A stretch of DNA of 64,000 nucleotides from Bacillus sp. FJAT-26390 (GTDB taxonomy: Bacteria; Bacillota; Bacilli; Paenibacillales; Paenibacillaceae): positions 836,987-900,986 of the forward strand of contig NZ_MAQX01000011.1 in NCBI RefSeq assembly GCF_001682865.1, given 5' to 3'. Both the position numbers and the translations under genes were made by a program. Positions 50,447 through 58,797 of the stretch are shown in pieces (positions within the stretch are counted from its first letter, which is position 1; the number at the start of each line of letters is the position of its first letter). Under the pieces are notes generated by a model. It was not told where the DNA came from. It searched no databases and saw nothing but the letters and a program-made list of their open reading frames with translations.

Positions 50447-51297
50447 AACCCCCTCTCGCCGAACTTTCGTATGAGCCCATTAACGCCCACCACTAGAATA
50501 AAGCCGATCAAGGACTGGAATAAACCAAGCGCTGTCGTGTAGCTGTAATTCATATTTTGCAAGCCGACCCGGTATACGTAGGTGCTTATGACATCCGCTA
50601 CGTCCAGCACGGATTGGTTTTGAAGCACCAGCGTTTGCTCGAGGCCAACATCCATCATATGCCCCATGCGGAGGATCAATAAGATGGCGATCGTGCTGCG
50701 AATGCCCGGAAGCGTAATATGCCAAATTTGCCGCAGCTTGTTTGCCCCGTCGATTTTGGCTGCTTCGTAAAGCTGTGGATCGATCGAAGCCATCGCCGCT
50801 AAATAAAGAATCGTCCCCCAGCCCGCATCGCGCCAAATGCCGGATACGGTATACACGACAGGCCACCAACTCGAATCCGCCATAAAATAAACCGGCTCTA
50901 TGCCTAATTGTTTTAGGAGCAGATTCACGACGCCTGTGCTTGGCGATAGGATCGCGATGACGATTCCGCCCAGCACAACCCAAGAAATGAAGTGGGGCAA
51001 ATACAACAGGTTTTGCACCGTTCTTTTGTACCATTCTCTGCGCACCTCGTTTAGCAGCAGGGCAAGCAGGATAGGCACCGGAAAACCAAACACCAGACTA
51101 TAGATGTTCAGAAGCAGCGTGTTGCGAAGAATTCTCCAAAAATCCAAGCTTGCGAACAGCATTTGAAAATGATGAAACCCGACCCACTCGCTTCCCCATA
51201 TTCCATCAATAAACCGGTAATTTTTGAATGCGATAATCTCGCCCGCCATCGGTGCGTATTTAAAGACCGCATAAAACAAGATGACAGGCAGAAGCAT
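50440..51297 (-). CDS. Sugar ABC transporter permease, YteP/LplB type
   Basis: A permease of at least 285 residues with six membrane segments. Typical parts are FKYAPMAGEIIAFKNYRF, PHFISWVVLGGIV and the EAA loop YEAAKIDGANKLRQIWHITL. Homologues carry a basic N-terminal stretch before MLLPVILFYAVF. Here the frame upstream of ATG 51297 codes for WIRLKRDRHLYL, which fits, but contains no ATG or GTG. The strong GGGGGGAGG lies before ATT 51336 and ATA 51330. The true start may thus be non-standard, or the short form from TTG 51300/ATG 51297 is used. Confidence 0.92.
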   Translation of the reverse strand: MLLPVILFYAVFKYAPMAGEIIAFKNYRFIDGIWGSEWVGFHHFQMLFASLDFWRILRNTLLLNIYSLVFGFPVPILLALLLNEVRREWYKRTVQNLLYLPHFISWVVLGGIVIAILSPSTGVVNLLLKQLGIEPVYFMADSSWWPVVYTVSGIWRDAGWGTILYLAAMASIDPQLYEAAKIDGANKLRQIWHITLPGIRSTIAILLILRMGHMMDVGLEQTLVLQNQSVLDVADVISTYVYRVGLQNMNYSYTTALGLFQSLIGFILVVGVNGLIRKFGERGLW

Positions 51298-51412
51298 CAA
51301 ATATAAGTGACGATCCCGCTTAAGCCGTATCCAAATCGTCCTCCCCCCCTTTATGTTCCGTCTACGATTCGATCGTACACAAAGCGCGGAAAGCTGGAAA
51401 TAGACATGTTCT

Positions 51413-51467
51413 GTGACTGGTCTCTTTTATTGTGAAATGGCGCAGTCACCTTTCTTGAACAGGTTCA
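51413..51467 (-). promoter_or_regulatory. Candidate operators before the sugar transporter operon
   Basis: GTGACTG (51413-51419) and CAGTCAC (51443-51449) are perfect inverted arms 30 bp apart, about three helix turns. TGAAC-AG-GTTCA (51456-51467) is a second palindrome. They lie between the AraC-type sensor gene terminator and the permease start, where that regulator should act. Confidence 0.5.
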
Positions 51468-51507
51468 TTCTTTTGCTGTGACACGTGACAAAGCCCGCCA
51501 TAGCAAA

Positions 51508-51553
51508 GAAAAAACCGGGGCGACGCCTCCGCTATGGAAGTGTGCCACCGGTC
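51508..51553 (-). terminator. Terminator of the AraC-type sensor gene
   Basis: ACCGGTGGC pairs with GTCGCCCCGGT on the minus strand (within 51515-51553), followed by TTTTTT (51514-51508). It begins directly at the stop codon. Confidence 0.82.
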
Positions 51554-53878
51554 TTACGTTTGCTCCGTATCTTGCCCCGATAGCTTCCTGATGGCGTGCT
51601 CGCGGAACTCTGTCGGTGTCATCCCCGTATATTTTTTAAACGTCCGCAGGAAGCTCCGGGTATTCATATACCCAATCGCCTCCGCGATGTCGTTCACCTT
51701 CTTATCCGTGTCGGCCAGCAGCGCTTTCGAGGCGTCAATACGAATTTCGATTAGATAGTCGATGAAGTTGCGCTCGGTATATTCCTTGAACTGCTTGCTG
51801 ATGTAGGTCGGGCTCAAATGAAACTGTTCGGCTAGAAGGTCGAGCGACAAATCATTTTCATGGTAATGGGCTTGAATGTATGTAAGCATCCGCTCAATCG
51901 TGTCGTTTTTTCCTCTCTGGCTGCGTTTGCTCGTAAGCTTGGCCGCCAGCTCCTCAAGAACGGCGAGGACGAGGCTCTCTGCCTGCTTCCAATTCTCGCT
52001 GCGCTCGATCTTCTCGTAAATGCTGTCCAAGTTGCCCATCGACTCCTCGGGACCGATCCCGATTGCATCCGCAACCTGCAGCGCCTTCACAATTAAATCG
52101 AACGAAAACTGACGGATAAGGTCGGGGGGCAAGCCAAGCTCCACCGCCTTCTCGAAGGCTTGATGCACATCCTCCTTCATTTTGTCCGTATCCGTCTGCT
52201 TGAGCGCCTCCATAATCCGCGTCGCCTTCCGGTTCAATCGGTAATAGTCCTGACTGTCCGGCGGCTGCAAATCCTCGATTGAAATGACCGAATGGCTGCC
52301 AAAAAGCATCTTGTAGCGAAGCGCCTTAAGCGATTCGCCGTAGGAGCTTTGAATATCGCCCAATTCCTTGACGCATCTGCCGACGCCAACCGTGGCGACT
52401 AAGCCGAATTGCTTCTTAATGACCTCCAGTATCCATTCCAAAATAGCAAGCGCGCGCAAATGGTTTTGCTCCGCTTCGCCTTCCGCGAAGCTAAACACAA
52501 GCGCCGCCCGTCCGCCGCCCAAATCGATAGCGACGCCCGCATCCTCCTTGCCCATCAGCTCCTCCGCCACGTTGCAAAACACATACGTATAAAGCGTTTC
52601 ATCGCGCGGGCTCAAGCTGCCTTCCGCTTTGCCTATTTCCGCCGTGCATACAAGGTAGCGCTCCGAATAGAGCTTAATGCCGGTAAATTCAAGGTGATGC
52701 CGCAAAGCTTGGTAGTCCGTTCGGTAGCCGGTCAGCATATCCATGATCAATCTCCATTTGAGCACGGACTTGGAATCGCGCACATGCTTCTCCAAATGCT
52801 CCCGGTCCTCCATCATCTGCTCGAACACCGTCTCCAAATAGGTGAAGCCCGCCGTATCGAATCCGCGCTTCTTATCCGGCTGATAGGTGCCTGCAAGCTT
52901 GCCAACCAGCCGGTCAAGCGGCTTGAACGTTAAGCGGTTGACGTAGAACAGCACAATTAACGCAAGGACGACCATAGCACCAGCTAATATGAACAGCAGA
53001 TTGCGTGTAATCTGGAGCGGCTCGTAAATTTGCGATTCCGGCATAATGCTGACCATTTTCCACCCCGTATAGGCGGATGTCCGGTAAAACACCGTTTGCG
53101 GAACGCCGTCCAGCTTGATTGATAGGGAGCCGCTGCCTTCTGACGAGAGCACGTCTTTCATATAAGGCAACTGCTTCAAATTTTGATATAGCAGCGTTTT
53201 GTCGTCGTGGCTGACGACTTTCCCATCCGCGTCGAATATAAACAGATGGCCAGCCGAGCTTTCCTCATAGACGGATTTAATCATGCCGTAGAGAACATCC
53301 TCGTTAATGTTGACGGCAACGATGCCGTTGCGGTAGCCCGGACTGCTTAGCGTCGGGTAGGAGCGAACCAGCGTGACCACGTTTTGGGTCGTCGTTCCAT
53401 CCCACACCGGATGGGTGGTCATCCACTTGAAATAACCCGGCATGTCCATGTAAGCAGCCAGCCAGTTGTCTACCGGAGCAATATCATTCATATAGGCCTT
53501 CTCGGTCAAAATATCGCCGTTCACGGCAGAGTAAACGAAAATGGATGAGAAAGTAGGATTCGCGTTAATAAAGTTTTTTAATTTTGTCGTTAATCCATAA
53601 TAGTTGCTGTATTTTTGGGCGTCGTCATTGTAGCTGTCCAGCATGAAATACACGAACTCAAGCTCTTCCATAAGTGCAAGCAAATCTTTCTCGGTCTGGC
53701 GGAATGCGACTTCGATCTTTTGGTCTACTTGCTTGAGCAGAGCGAGATTCGTATTGGTCAGATCGGCCTCAAGCGGTCCAACCGTTCCCCGGTAGGACAA
53801 CCAGAAGGTCAACACAATAATAAGCAGAAAGATGCTTCCGTAGATGGTCATCACTTTTCCCGAAATGCTTGATTTCAT
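51554..53878 (-). CDS. Membrane-bound AraC-family sensor-regulator
   Basis: A 774-residue regulator with a membrane segment at about 10-30, an extracellular dCache-like sensor (about 35-295: FSSIFVYSAVNGDILTEKAY, VAVNINEDVLYGMI, GHLFIFDADGKVVSH) and a second segment at about 300-320. A cytosolic linker domain (about 400-640) and a C-terminal AraC helix-turn-helix pair (about 675-765: HENDLSLDLLAEQFHLSPTY, VNDIAEAIGYMNTRSFLRTF) follow. This one-protein membrane sensor and DNA-binding design is typical of Paenibacillus polysaccharide loci. It probably detects an extracellular sugar and activates the adjacent transporter/hydrolase operon. There is no receiver domain, so no kinase is needed. Confidence 0.93.
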   Translation of the reverse strand: MKSSISGKVMTIYGSIFLLIIVLTFWLSYRGTVGPLEADLTNTNLALLKQVDQKIEVAFRQTEKDLLALMEELEFVYFMLDSYNDDAQKYSNYYGLTTKLKNFINANPTFSSIFVYSAVNGDILTEKAYMNDIAPVDNWLAAYMDMPGYFKWMTTHPVWDGTTTQNVVTLVRSYPTLSSPGYRNGIVAVNINEDVLYGMIKSVYEESSAGHLFIFDADGKVVSHDDKTLLYQNLKQLPYMKDVLSSEGSGSLSIKLDGVPQTVFYRTSAYTGWKMVSIMPESQIYEPLQITRNLLFILAGAMVVLALIVLFYVNRLTFKPLDRLVGKLAGTYQPDKKRGFDTAGFTYLETVFEQMMEDREHLEKHVRDSKSVLKWRLIMDMLTGYRTDYQALRHHLEFTGIKLYSERYLVCTAEIGKAEGSLSPRDETLYTYVFCNVAEELMGKEDAGVAIDLGGGRAALVFSFAEGEAEQNHLRALAILEWILEVIKKQFGLVATVGVGRCVKELGDIQSSYGESLKALRYKMLFGSHSVISIEDLQPPDSQDYYRLNRKATRIMEALKQTDTDKMKEDVHQAFEKAVELGLPPDLIRQFSFDLIVKALQVADAIGIGPEESMGNLDSIYEKIERSENWKQAESLVLAVLEELAAKLTSKRSQRGKNDTIERMLTYIQAHYHENDLSLDLLAEQFHLSPTYISKQFKEYTERNFIDYLIEIRIDASKALLADTDKKVNDIAEAIGYMNTRSFLRTFKKYTGMTPTEFREHAIRKLSGQDTEQT

Positions 53879-53974
53879 TTACAACCTCCTCACGGGATGC
53901 AGCTTGTTCATTAATATATGCATCATATGAGTTCGGCATTATCATTTAATAGCTTTTAAGGCAAATAAGAAGCG

Positions 53975-54015
53975 AAAAAAAAAGAACCCTACAGGCCAGT
54001 GGTTGACCTGCAAGG
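53975..54015 (-). terminator. Minus-strand terminator upstream of the AraC sensor gene
   Basis: CCCTACAGG (53987-53995) pairs with CCTGCAAGG (54007-54015) allowing G-U pairs, followed on the minus strand by nine T. It faces the minus strand although the nearest minus-strand gene upstream ends at 54591. It may stop antisense transcripts crossing the XRE gene. Confidence 0.7.
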
Positions 54016-54129
54016 CTATTTGTTATTTTCGAACGATCGTTTTAATCTATTTTTTTCACAATTCTGGAAGGTTTTGAGGATGGCATTGCACGTTATCTAA
54101 AATAGACAAGGGTAATTTGATCCATTCCC

Positions 54130-54160
54130 TTGTACATGCAAATGGTAAACATGATATAAT
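54130..54160 (+). promoter_or_regulatory. Extended -10 promoter of the XRE gene
   Basis: TGATATAAT (54152-54160) is a perfect TATAAT with the TGN extension. A TTGTAC (54130-54135) lies 19 bases upstream as a weak -35. The coding start is 63 bp downstream. Confidence 0.72.
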
Positions 54161-54222
54161 TATGTGTGCGTTTAACCAGCAATGAAATAGATAACAGAGA
54201 CGTTAGAGAGAGGGGGATTACG

Positions 54223-54579
54223 ATGTTTGCGAAGCGCCTGAAGCAGCTGCGTAAAACGAGGAAATTGACCATGCAGGAAGTGGCCGATTACTTAGGGGTT
54301 GCCAAAAGCACGTATGCGGGTTACGAATCCGGGTACCGGCAGCCGACCATCGAATCCATTCAGACGATCTCGCGTAAGCTGCGCACATCGGCGGACTATT
54401 TGCTCGGGCTAACTGATTATCCGGAGCCTCCAATCGAGCTTAACCATAATGCGAAGGAATATTTGAATTACGAACAGCTCCACTGGGACGGAGTGCCTCT
54501 GGAAAGGGACGATCTGGTGCTCATTCGCAGCCTGCTCGAACGTGTGCTCCGCGACCGCACCTTGCCAAAGGATGAATAA
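54223..54579 (+). CDS. XRE-family transcriptional regulator
   Basis: A 118-residue repressor-type protein. The helix-turn-helix (about 1-62) reads MFAKRLKQLRKTRKLTMQEV, then GVAKSTYAGYESGYRQPTIE and SADYLLGLTDYP. The C-terminal tail is acidic, with HWDGVPLERDDLVLIRSLLE. GAGGGGG precedes ATG 54223; an open frame to 54166 has no such site. Proteins of this size (SinR or YgzD-like) often control surface or developmental genes. The adjacent genes downstream are convergent, ending 12 bp away, so its target is not obvious. Confidence 0.92.
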   Translation: MFAKRLKQLRKTRKLTMQEVADYLGVAKSTYAGYESGYRQPTIESIQTISRKLRTSADYLLGLTDYPEPPIELNHNAKEYLNYEQLHWDGVPLERDDLVLIRSLLERVLRDRTLPKDE

Positions 54580-54590
54580 TCAATCCGTCA

Positions 54591-55448
54591 TTAACCGCCC
54601 ATTAGCTGCAGCAGCTTCGCCTCGAACTCACCTTGAAGCTGCAGCATCAATGCGCTAAACTTCTGCTGCCACTCCTCTGTAATCGCTGAATCCACATCAG
54701 CCTTCTCCGCGTTGTCGATCTTCTCTTGGAATTTCGTATTGCATGTGTTCTCCACATTCGCAAGACCGTCCATCCACTTCTGATTCAACTGCTGAAACGC
54801 ATAAGGATCTGACATATCCAACTGCTCGATGCTTGCTTCCGCGCCTACCAGCACCTCATTCATATCCTGCGTGCATTTTGCCTGAAGCTGAATAATTTCT
54901 TGCTCGTATTTCTCGGACATATTTACCGGCGGTTCCGTTACGGCTGGCGTTTCCGGATTTGTCGTGCCTGGTGTTGACGTCCCCGGCTTCGTTGTGCCTG
55001 GCTTTGTTGTGCCCGGTTTCGCTCCGCCGCCAGCGCCTGGCTTCACTTGATTTGGCTTCGCCGTATGGACAGGCTTCGTAGTTTGAACGGGCTCCGAGCC
55101 TTTATCCGGCTCAGTCGTCTCCTTCTCAGGAGGCGCCGCTTCTTCTCCGCCCACAGCCGGTTTATCGGTTGCTTGCCCCGCTTTATCTGTGACTGCTGGC
55201 TTCGCTTCATCCGCAGGAGGCGTGCTTTTCGGATCCGTCACGACCTCATCAAGGTCAATCAGCTCCGCTTGCTCATTCTGCGCTGCTCCATCCGCGCTTA
55301 CGATAAGCGCTTGCTGCGAGGAATCCTTCCAATAAAGCCCGCCCCACGCTACGATCAGAATAATCGTTAACGAGCCTAAAATAATGTTAATGGTATCCGG
55401 TTTTTGAAAGCGGGGACGCCTCTTCCTTCGTGCATGCCGTTGACTCAT
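54591..55448 (-). CDS. Membrane-anchored protein with Pro/Thr-rich stalk
   Basis: A 285-residue protein. The N-terminus is strongly basic (SQRHARRKRRPRF), followed by one membrane segment (about 22-42: IILGSLTIILIVAWGGLYW). A long extracytoplasmic linker rich in Pro, Thr, Glu and Lys contains KPGTTKPGT-type repeats (about 130-170). The C-terminal ~110 residues are predicted helical (KYEQEIIQLQAKCTQDMNEV) with two Cys that could bridge (CTQDM and NTCNTKF). I recognise no family. The stalk-plus-helical-head design suggests a cell-surface role. It follows the three-repeat protein by 79 bp, separated by a strong terminator. Confidence 0.82.
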   Translation of the reverse strand: MSQRHARRKRRPRFQKPDTINIILGSLTIILIVAWGGLYWKDSSQQALIVSADGAAQNEQAELIDLDEVVTDPKSTPPADEAKPAVTDKAGQATDKPAVGGEEAAPPEKETTEPDKGSEPVQTTKPVHTAKPNQVKPGAGGGAKPGTTKPGTTKPGTSTPGTTNPETPAVTEPPVNMSEKYEQEIIQLQAKCTQDMNEVLVGAEASIEQLDMSDPYAFQQLNQKWMDGLANVENTCNTKFQEKIDNAEKADVDSAITEEWQQKFSALMLQLQGEFEAKLLQLMGG

Positions 55449-55483
55449 ATGCGGCTACCACCTTTCGTTTGTAATAGAAAGAA

Positions 55484-55521
55484 GCCAGTCTTCCTTCCCC
55501 AATCGGAGAAGGAAGACTGGC
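55484..55521 (-). terminator. Terminator with 14-bp perfect stem after the three-repeat protein
   Basis: Arms 55484-55497 and 55508-55521 are exact complements around 10 bases. TTCTTTC follows on the minus strand. It begins 7 bp after the stop. Confidence 0.88.
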
Positions 55522-55527
55522 TAGAGA

Positions 55528-58500
55528 TTAAGAACGCATGATTTCCATAATAATAGCGGTCAACAATTTATTGACCTTGCTTTTTGTTTCGTTGATCGCT
55601 TTGTTCTTCAATGAGTTAGTCGCTTTAACATTGTTGATAGCATTGACTGCTTCGTTTCTTGCCTGCACAACCTCTAGAACCAGCTCCGCTTTTTGCTCGT
55701 CATTCGTCGCTGCTTTCAGCTTCTTGTTAATAGCTGCAAGCTTATCATCAAGTGCCTGAGCGATCTTTTGCAGCTCAGCCTTAGGATCCGTTTCCACTTC
55801 ACCGTTAATGAGCGTCACCTCTTGCTGGAAGATTACTTTAGCCGAGCCTCCGTAAGGATTAATCAGCGTCGCTTGAATAACGGCCGTGCCTGTAGCCACC
55901 TTCTTCGGAAGCGTTACTTTACCTTTGGAATCAACGGTAACATCTTTGCTTCCCGATACTTTCTTCCATCTCAATAATGAATATGGCAGCTCTTTACCAA
56001 ACAGCTTCAGCGTGTAATCATGCTGTCTGCCGTTTGCCGTTACTTTTACAGCCGATATAACTTCTGAACGGATATAAGCGACAGTCAACGCGTTAAGCGC
56101 ACGCTCATCGTTTTTCAGCTTCACTTGGAATTTCAAAACCGTCGAACGAATGTCCGTCGATTTAACGCCTAAGTTGTAAAGGGCTTCGCTTAATGCGTAG
56201 TCGTCCTTCTCTGCGATAATCTCCGCCATCGCTTCCATTAGCACTTCATTCATTTTATCCTTATTGCCAAGCAGCTGGGCAAGCTCTTTCGTATTCATGT
56301 CCGAGATGATGTCGCGAACCGTTCCTTCAATGCCCGGACGATCATTGCCATCGCCAAACAGTAGCAATAGGAAGTCGTCCATCGTCAGGGTCGTTACGCC
56401 GCCTGCTGCCGCAATCGTCTTCAATGTTGCTCGGAATTCAGGATTCGTACGAATCGCTTCGAGATCCTTGCCCTCCGGATCATACTGGATGGAGCCTACT
56501 GCTTGAATGATTTGGAATAGGCTCTTCTTCAGCTCCTCTTGATTAACCGATGCTGGAAGCTTCGCCTTGATTTTGTTCCAGACCGGATCAATCAACGCTT
56601 GATCCTTAGCGAAGCTAAGCTTCGTTATCTCTTCGCGAAGGTTGCGGACATCCTTCACATCCGACGGATCTCCGGCTAGCAGCGCCGCATGGAGCTTGTT
56701 CATTCGTTTCAGGAATTCCTCGGCAGGGAAGTGGTCTCCCTCGCCTTCCGCGGCTGTTAACGTCACTTGTTTCTCAAAAATAACCTTCGCTGTGCCGCCG
56801 TAAGGATTAATAAATGTCGCACGTATAACGGCCGAACCGGTTTGCGTGCCCCGCGAGAGTGTAACCGTGCCGTTCGCCGCCACCTTCACGTTTTCGCTTC
56901 CGGATACTTTGCTCCACCGCAGCGCAAGCGATGGAACCGCTACGCCAAATACTTTTAGGCTAAATGCCTGCTCGCGGCCGTCTTCACTCGTTTTTACCGT
57001 CTCTACAGCTCCTGCGCGCACGCTGGCAATCGTCAACGCTGCTTGAGCCGGCTCATCCTTCTTCAGCTTCAGCTGGAAGGCCGCCAATGTCGCGTTAAGC
57101 TCGTTAGGCGTAATGCCTACGCTGCTTAGAAGCGAGCTTACTTTATAGTCATCCGTTTCGCCAAGCAGCTGCTCTATCGCTTTAGGCACCAACGCGGCAA
57201 ACGCTTGCTTGTCCCCGAGCAAACGCAGCAGCTCCGTGGAGGACAAGGCTGCAATCTGCTTCCGAATCGTTCCTTCCACGCCAAGCTTCGCGCCGCCATC
57301 GCCGAATAGATATAGCAGAAGATCGTCTACGACGAAGCTCGGCTCGCCGCCCGCTGCTCCAAGCGCCTTCAGCGCTGCCCGGTATTCGGGATTCGTACGA
57401 ATCGCCTCTAAGCCGGATGCCTGCGGGTCATATTGAATCGAGCCAACAGCCTTCATTATGTTGAACAAGGTTTCTTTCAGCTTGGCTTGATCTGCCGTTG
57501 CCGGCAGCTTGGCAGCGAGCTTGTTCCAGATCGGGTCAATTAAAGCCTGATCCGTTGCAAAATTAAGCCCAGCTATTTCATCCCGCAAATCGCGAACCGC
57601 TTGAATGTCAGCCGGATCGCCTGCCGCAAGGGCGCTGTGCAGCTTGTTCAGACGTTCAATCAAAGGAGCCGTAGGGAATTCCGTTTCCTCTTCCTGAGCA
57701 GTCGTCAATGAAACTTCCTGCTCAAAAATAACCTTCGCCGAGCCGCCGTATGGATTGATCAATCTCGCTTGAATAACAGCCTTGCCGCTTGCAACATTGC
57801 TTGGAATGGAAACGACACCGTTTGGCGATACGCTCACCTGCGCATCACCGGATACCTTCGACCATTGAAGGACAAGAGGAATAATCGATACGCCAAACAC
57901 GTTTAGCGTATACGTATGCACGCGCCCGTCAGCCGTTATTTTCACATTCGGTTTCGCTGCCGATCGAATGTACGCCACGGTCATCGCACTAATGGCAGGT
58001 TCATCCTTTTGCAGCTTCAGCTGAAAATTCAGCACCGTTGCCCTTACATCCTGCGGCGTTACGCCAAGGTTGCTCAATATTGAGCTAAACTTGTAGGAAC
58101 CCGTATCGCCTAGCAGCTTCTCCGTCGCTTGAAGCAGGACAGCCGTAATGCCCTGCTTGTTGCCTAGCAATTGAATCAGCTCCGTCGGTGTCTTCTCGGC
58201 AAGCAAGCTGCCGATCGTCCCTTCTACGCCCTTCCGGCTGCCCCCGTCGCCAAACAGGAACACAAGAAAATCATCAAGCCTAATATTTTCGTCGCCGCCT
58301 GCGGCCGCAATCGTCTTCAAGGTAGCGCGATATTCCGGGTTCGTGCGAATGGCCTCCAAATCGGAGGCATTTGGATCATACCGGAAGGAGCCGACCGCTT
58401 TGACCAGACGAAACAGGCTCGCTTTTAATTCCGCTTGATCTACGGTTTCAGGCAGCTTAGCGCTAATCTTATTCCATACCGGATCAATCAGCTGCTGATT

Positions 58501-58770
58501 TACCGCTTCATCTAGACCGGCGATTTCATCGCGCAAATTTCTAACCTCTTGCATATCCGTCTTGTCGCCCGCTGCAAGCGCGTCATAAAGACCTCTCATG
58601 CGCTCCAGGAACACGCTAGACGGCAATTCGGTTTCCGCGGCATTTGCCGTTTGGATAATTCCGAGCTTCTGATACAATCCTTTCTGGCTTAGCGGCAAAC
58701 CGCCAAGTGAAGCGGTAAGCATTGAAATCGCAAGCGCGGATAAGGTCACCTTTTTTCTAATCGTCATCTT
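55528..58770 (-). CDS. Secreted protein made of three long tandem repeats, unknown family
   Basis: A 1080-residue exported protein. A signal peptide (MTIRKKVTLSALAISMLTAS, cleavage after NANAA near residue 44) is followed by three ~320-residue units (about 48-365, 366-684, 685-1000). Each has a helical part opening with RMNKLHAALLAGDPSDVKDV and LIDPVWNKI, a segment with LEAIRTNPEFRATLKTIAAA and FLLLLFGDG, and an Ig-like end with RWSKVSGSENVKV, VIRATFINPYGGTAKVIFE. A Lys/Asn-rich helical tail (about 1000-1080) closes it. I know no such family. AGGTGA precedes ATG 58770. It lies next to exopolysaccharide genes and may be a surface or matrix protein. Confidence 0.85.
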   Translation of the reverse strand, partial: KMTIRKKVTLSALAISMLTASLGGLPLSQKGLYQKLGIIQTANAAETELPSSVFLERMRGLYDALAAGDKTDMQEVRNLRDEIAGLDEAVNQQLIDPVWNKISAKLPETVDQAELKASLFRLVKAVGSFRYDPNASDLEAIRTNPEYRATLKTIAAAGGDENIRLDDFLVFLFGDGGSRKGVEGTIGSLLAEKTPTELIQLLGNKQGITAVLLQATEKLLGDTGSYKFSSILSNLGVTPQDVRATVLNFQLKLQKDEPAISAMTVAYIRSAAKPNVKITADGRVHTYTLNVFGVSIIPLVLQWSKVSGDAQVSVSPNGVVSIPSNVASGKAVIQARLINPYGGSAKVIFEQEVSLTTAQEEETEFPTAPLIERLNKLHSALAAGDPADIQAVRDLRDEIAGLNFATDQALIDPIWNKLAAKLPATADQAKLKETLFNIMKAVGSIQYDPQASGLEAIRTNPEYRAALKALGAAGGEPSFVVDDLLLYLFGDGGAKLGVEGTIRKQIAALSSTELLRLLGDKQAFAALVPKAIEQLLGETDDYKVSSLLSSVGITPNELNATLAAFQLKLKKDEPAQAALTIASVRAGAVETVKTSEDGREQAFSLKVFGVAVPSLALRWSKVSGSENVKVAANGTVTLSRGTQTGSAVIRATFINPYGGTAKVIFEKQVTLTAAEGEGDHFPAEEFLKRMNKLHAALLAGDPSDVKDVRNLREEITKLSFAKDQALIDPVWNKIKAKLPASVNQEELKKSLFQIIQAVGSIQYDPEGKDLEAIRTNPEFRATLKTIAAAGGVTTLTMDDFLLLLFGDGNDRPGIEGTVRDIISDMNTKELAQLLGNKDKMNEVLMEAMAEIIAEKDDYALSEALYNLGVKSTDIRSTVLKFQVKLKNDERALNALTVAYIRSEVISAVKVTANGRQHDYTLKLFGKELPYSLLRWKKVSGSKDVTVDSKGKVTLPKKVATGTAVIQATLINPYGGSAKVIFQQEVTLINGEVETDPKAELQKIAQALDDKLAAINKKLKAATNDEQKAELVLEVVQARNEAVNAINNVKATNSLKNKAINETKSKVNKLLTAIIMEIMRS

Positions 58771-58797
58771 TCGTTCACCTCTAGTCATAAGTTTGGA

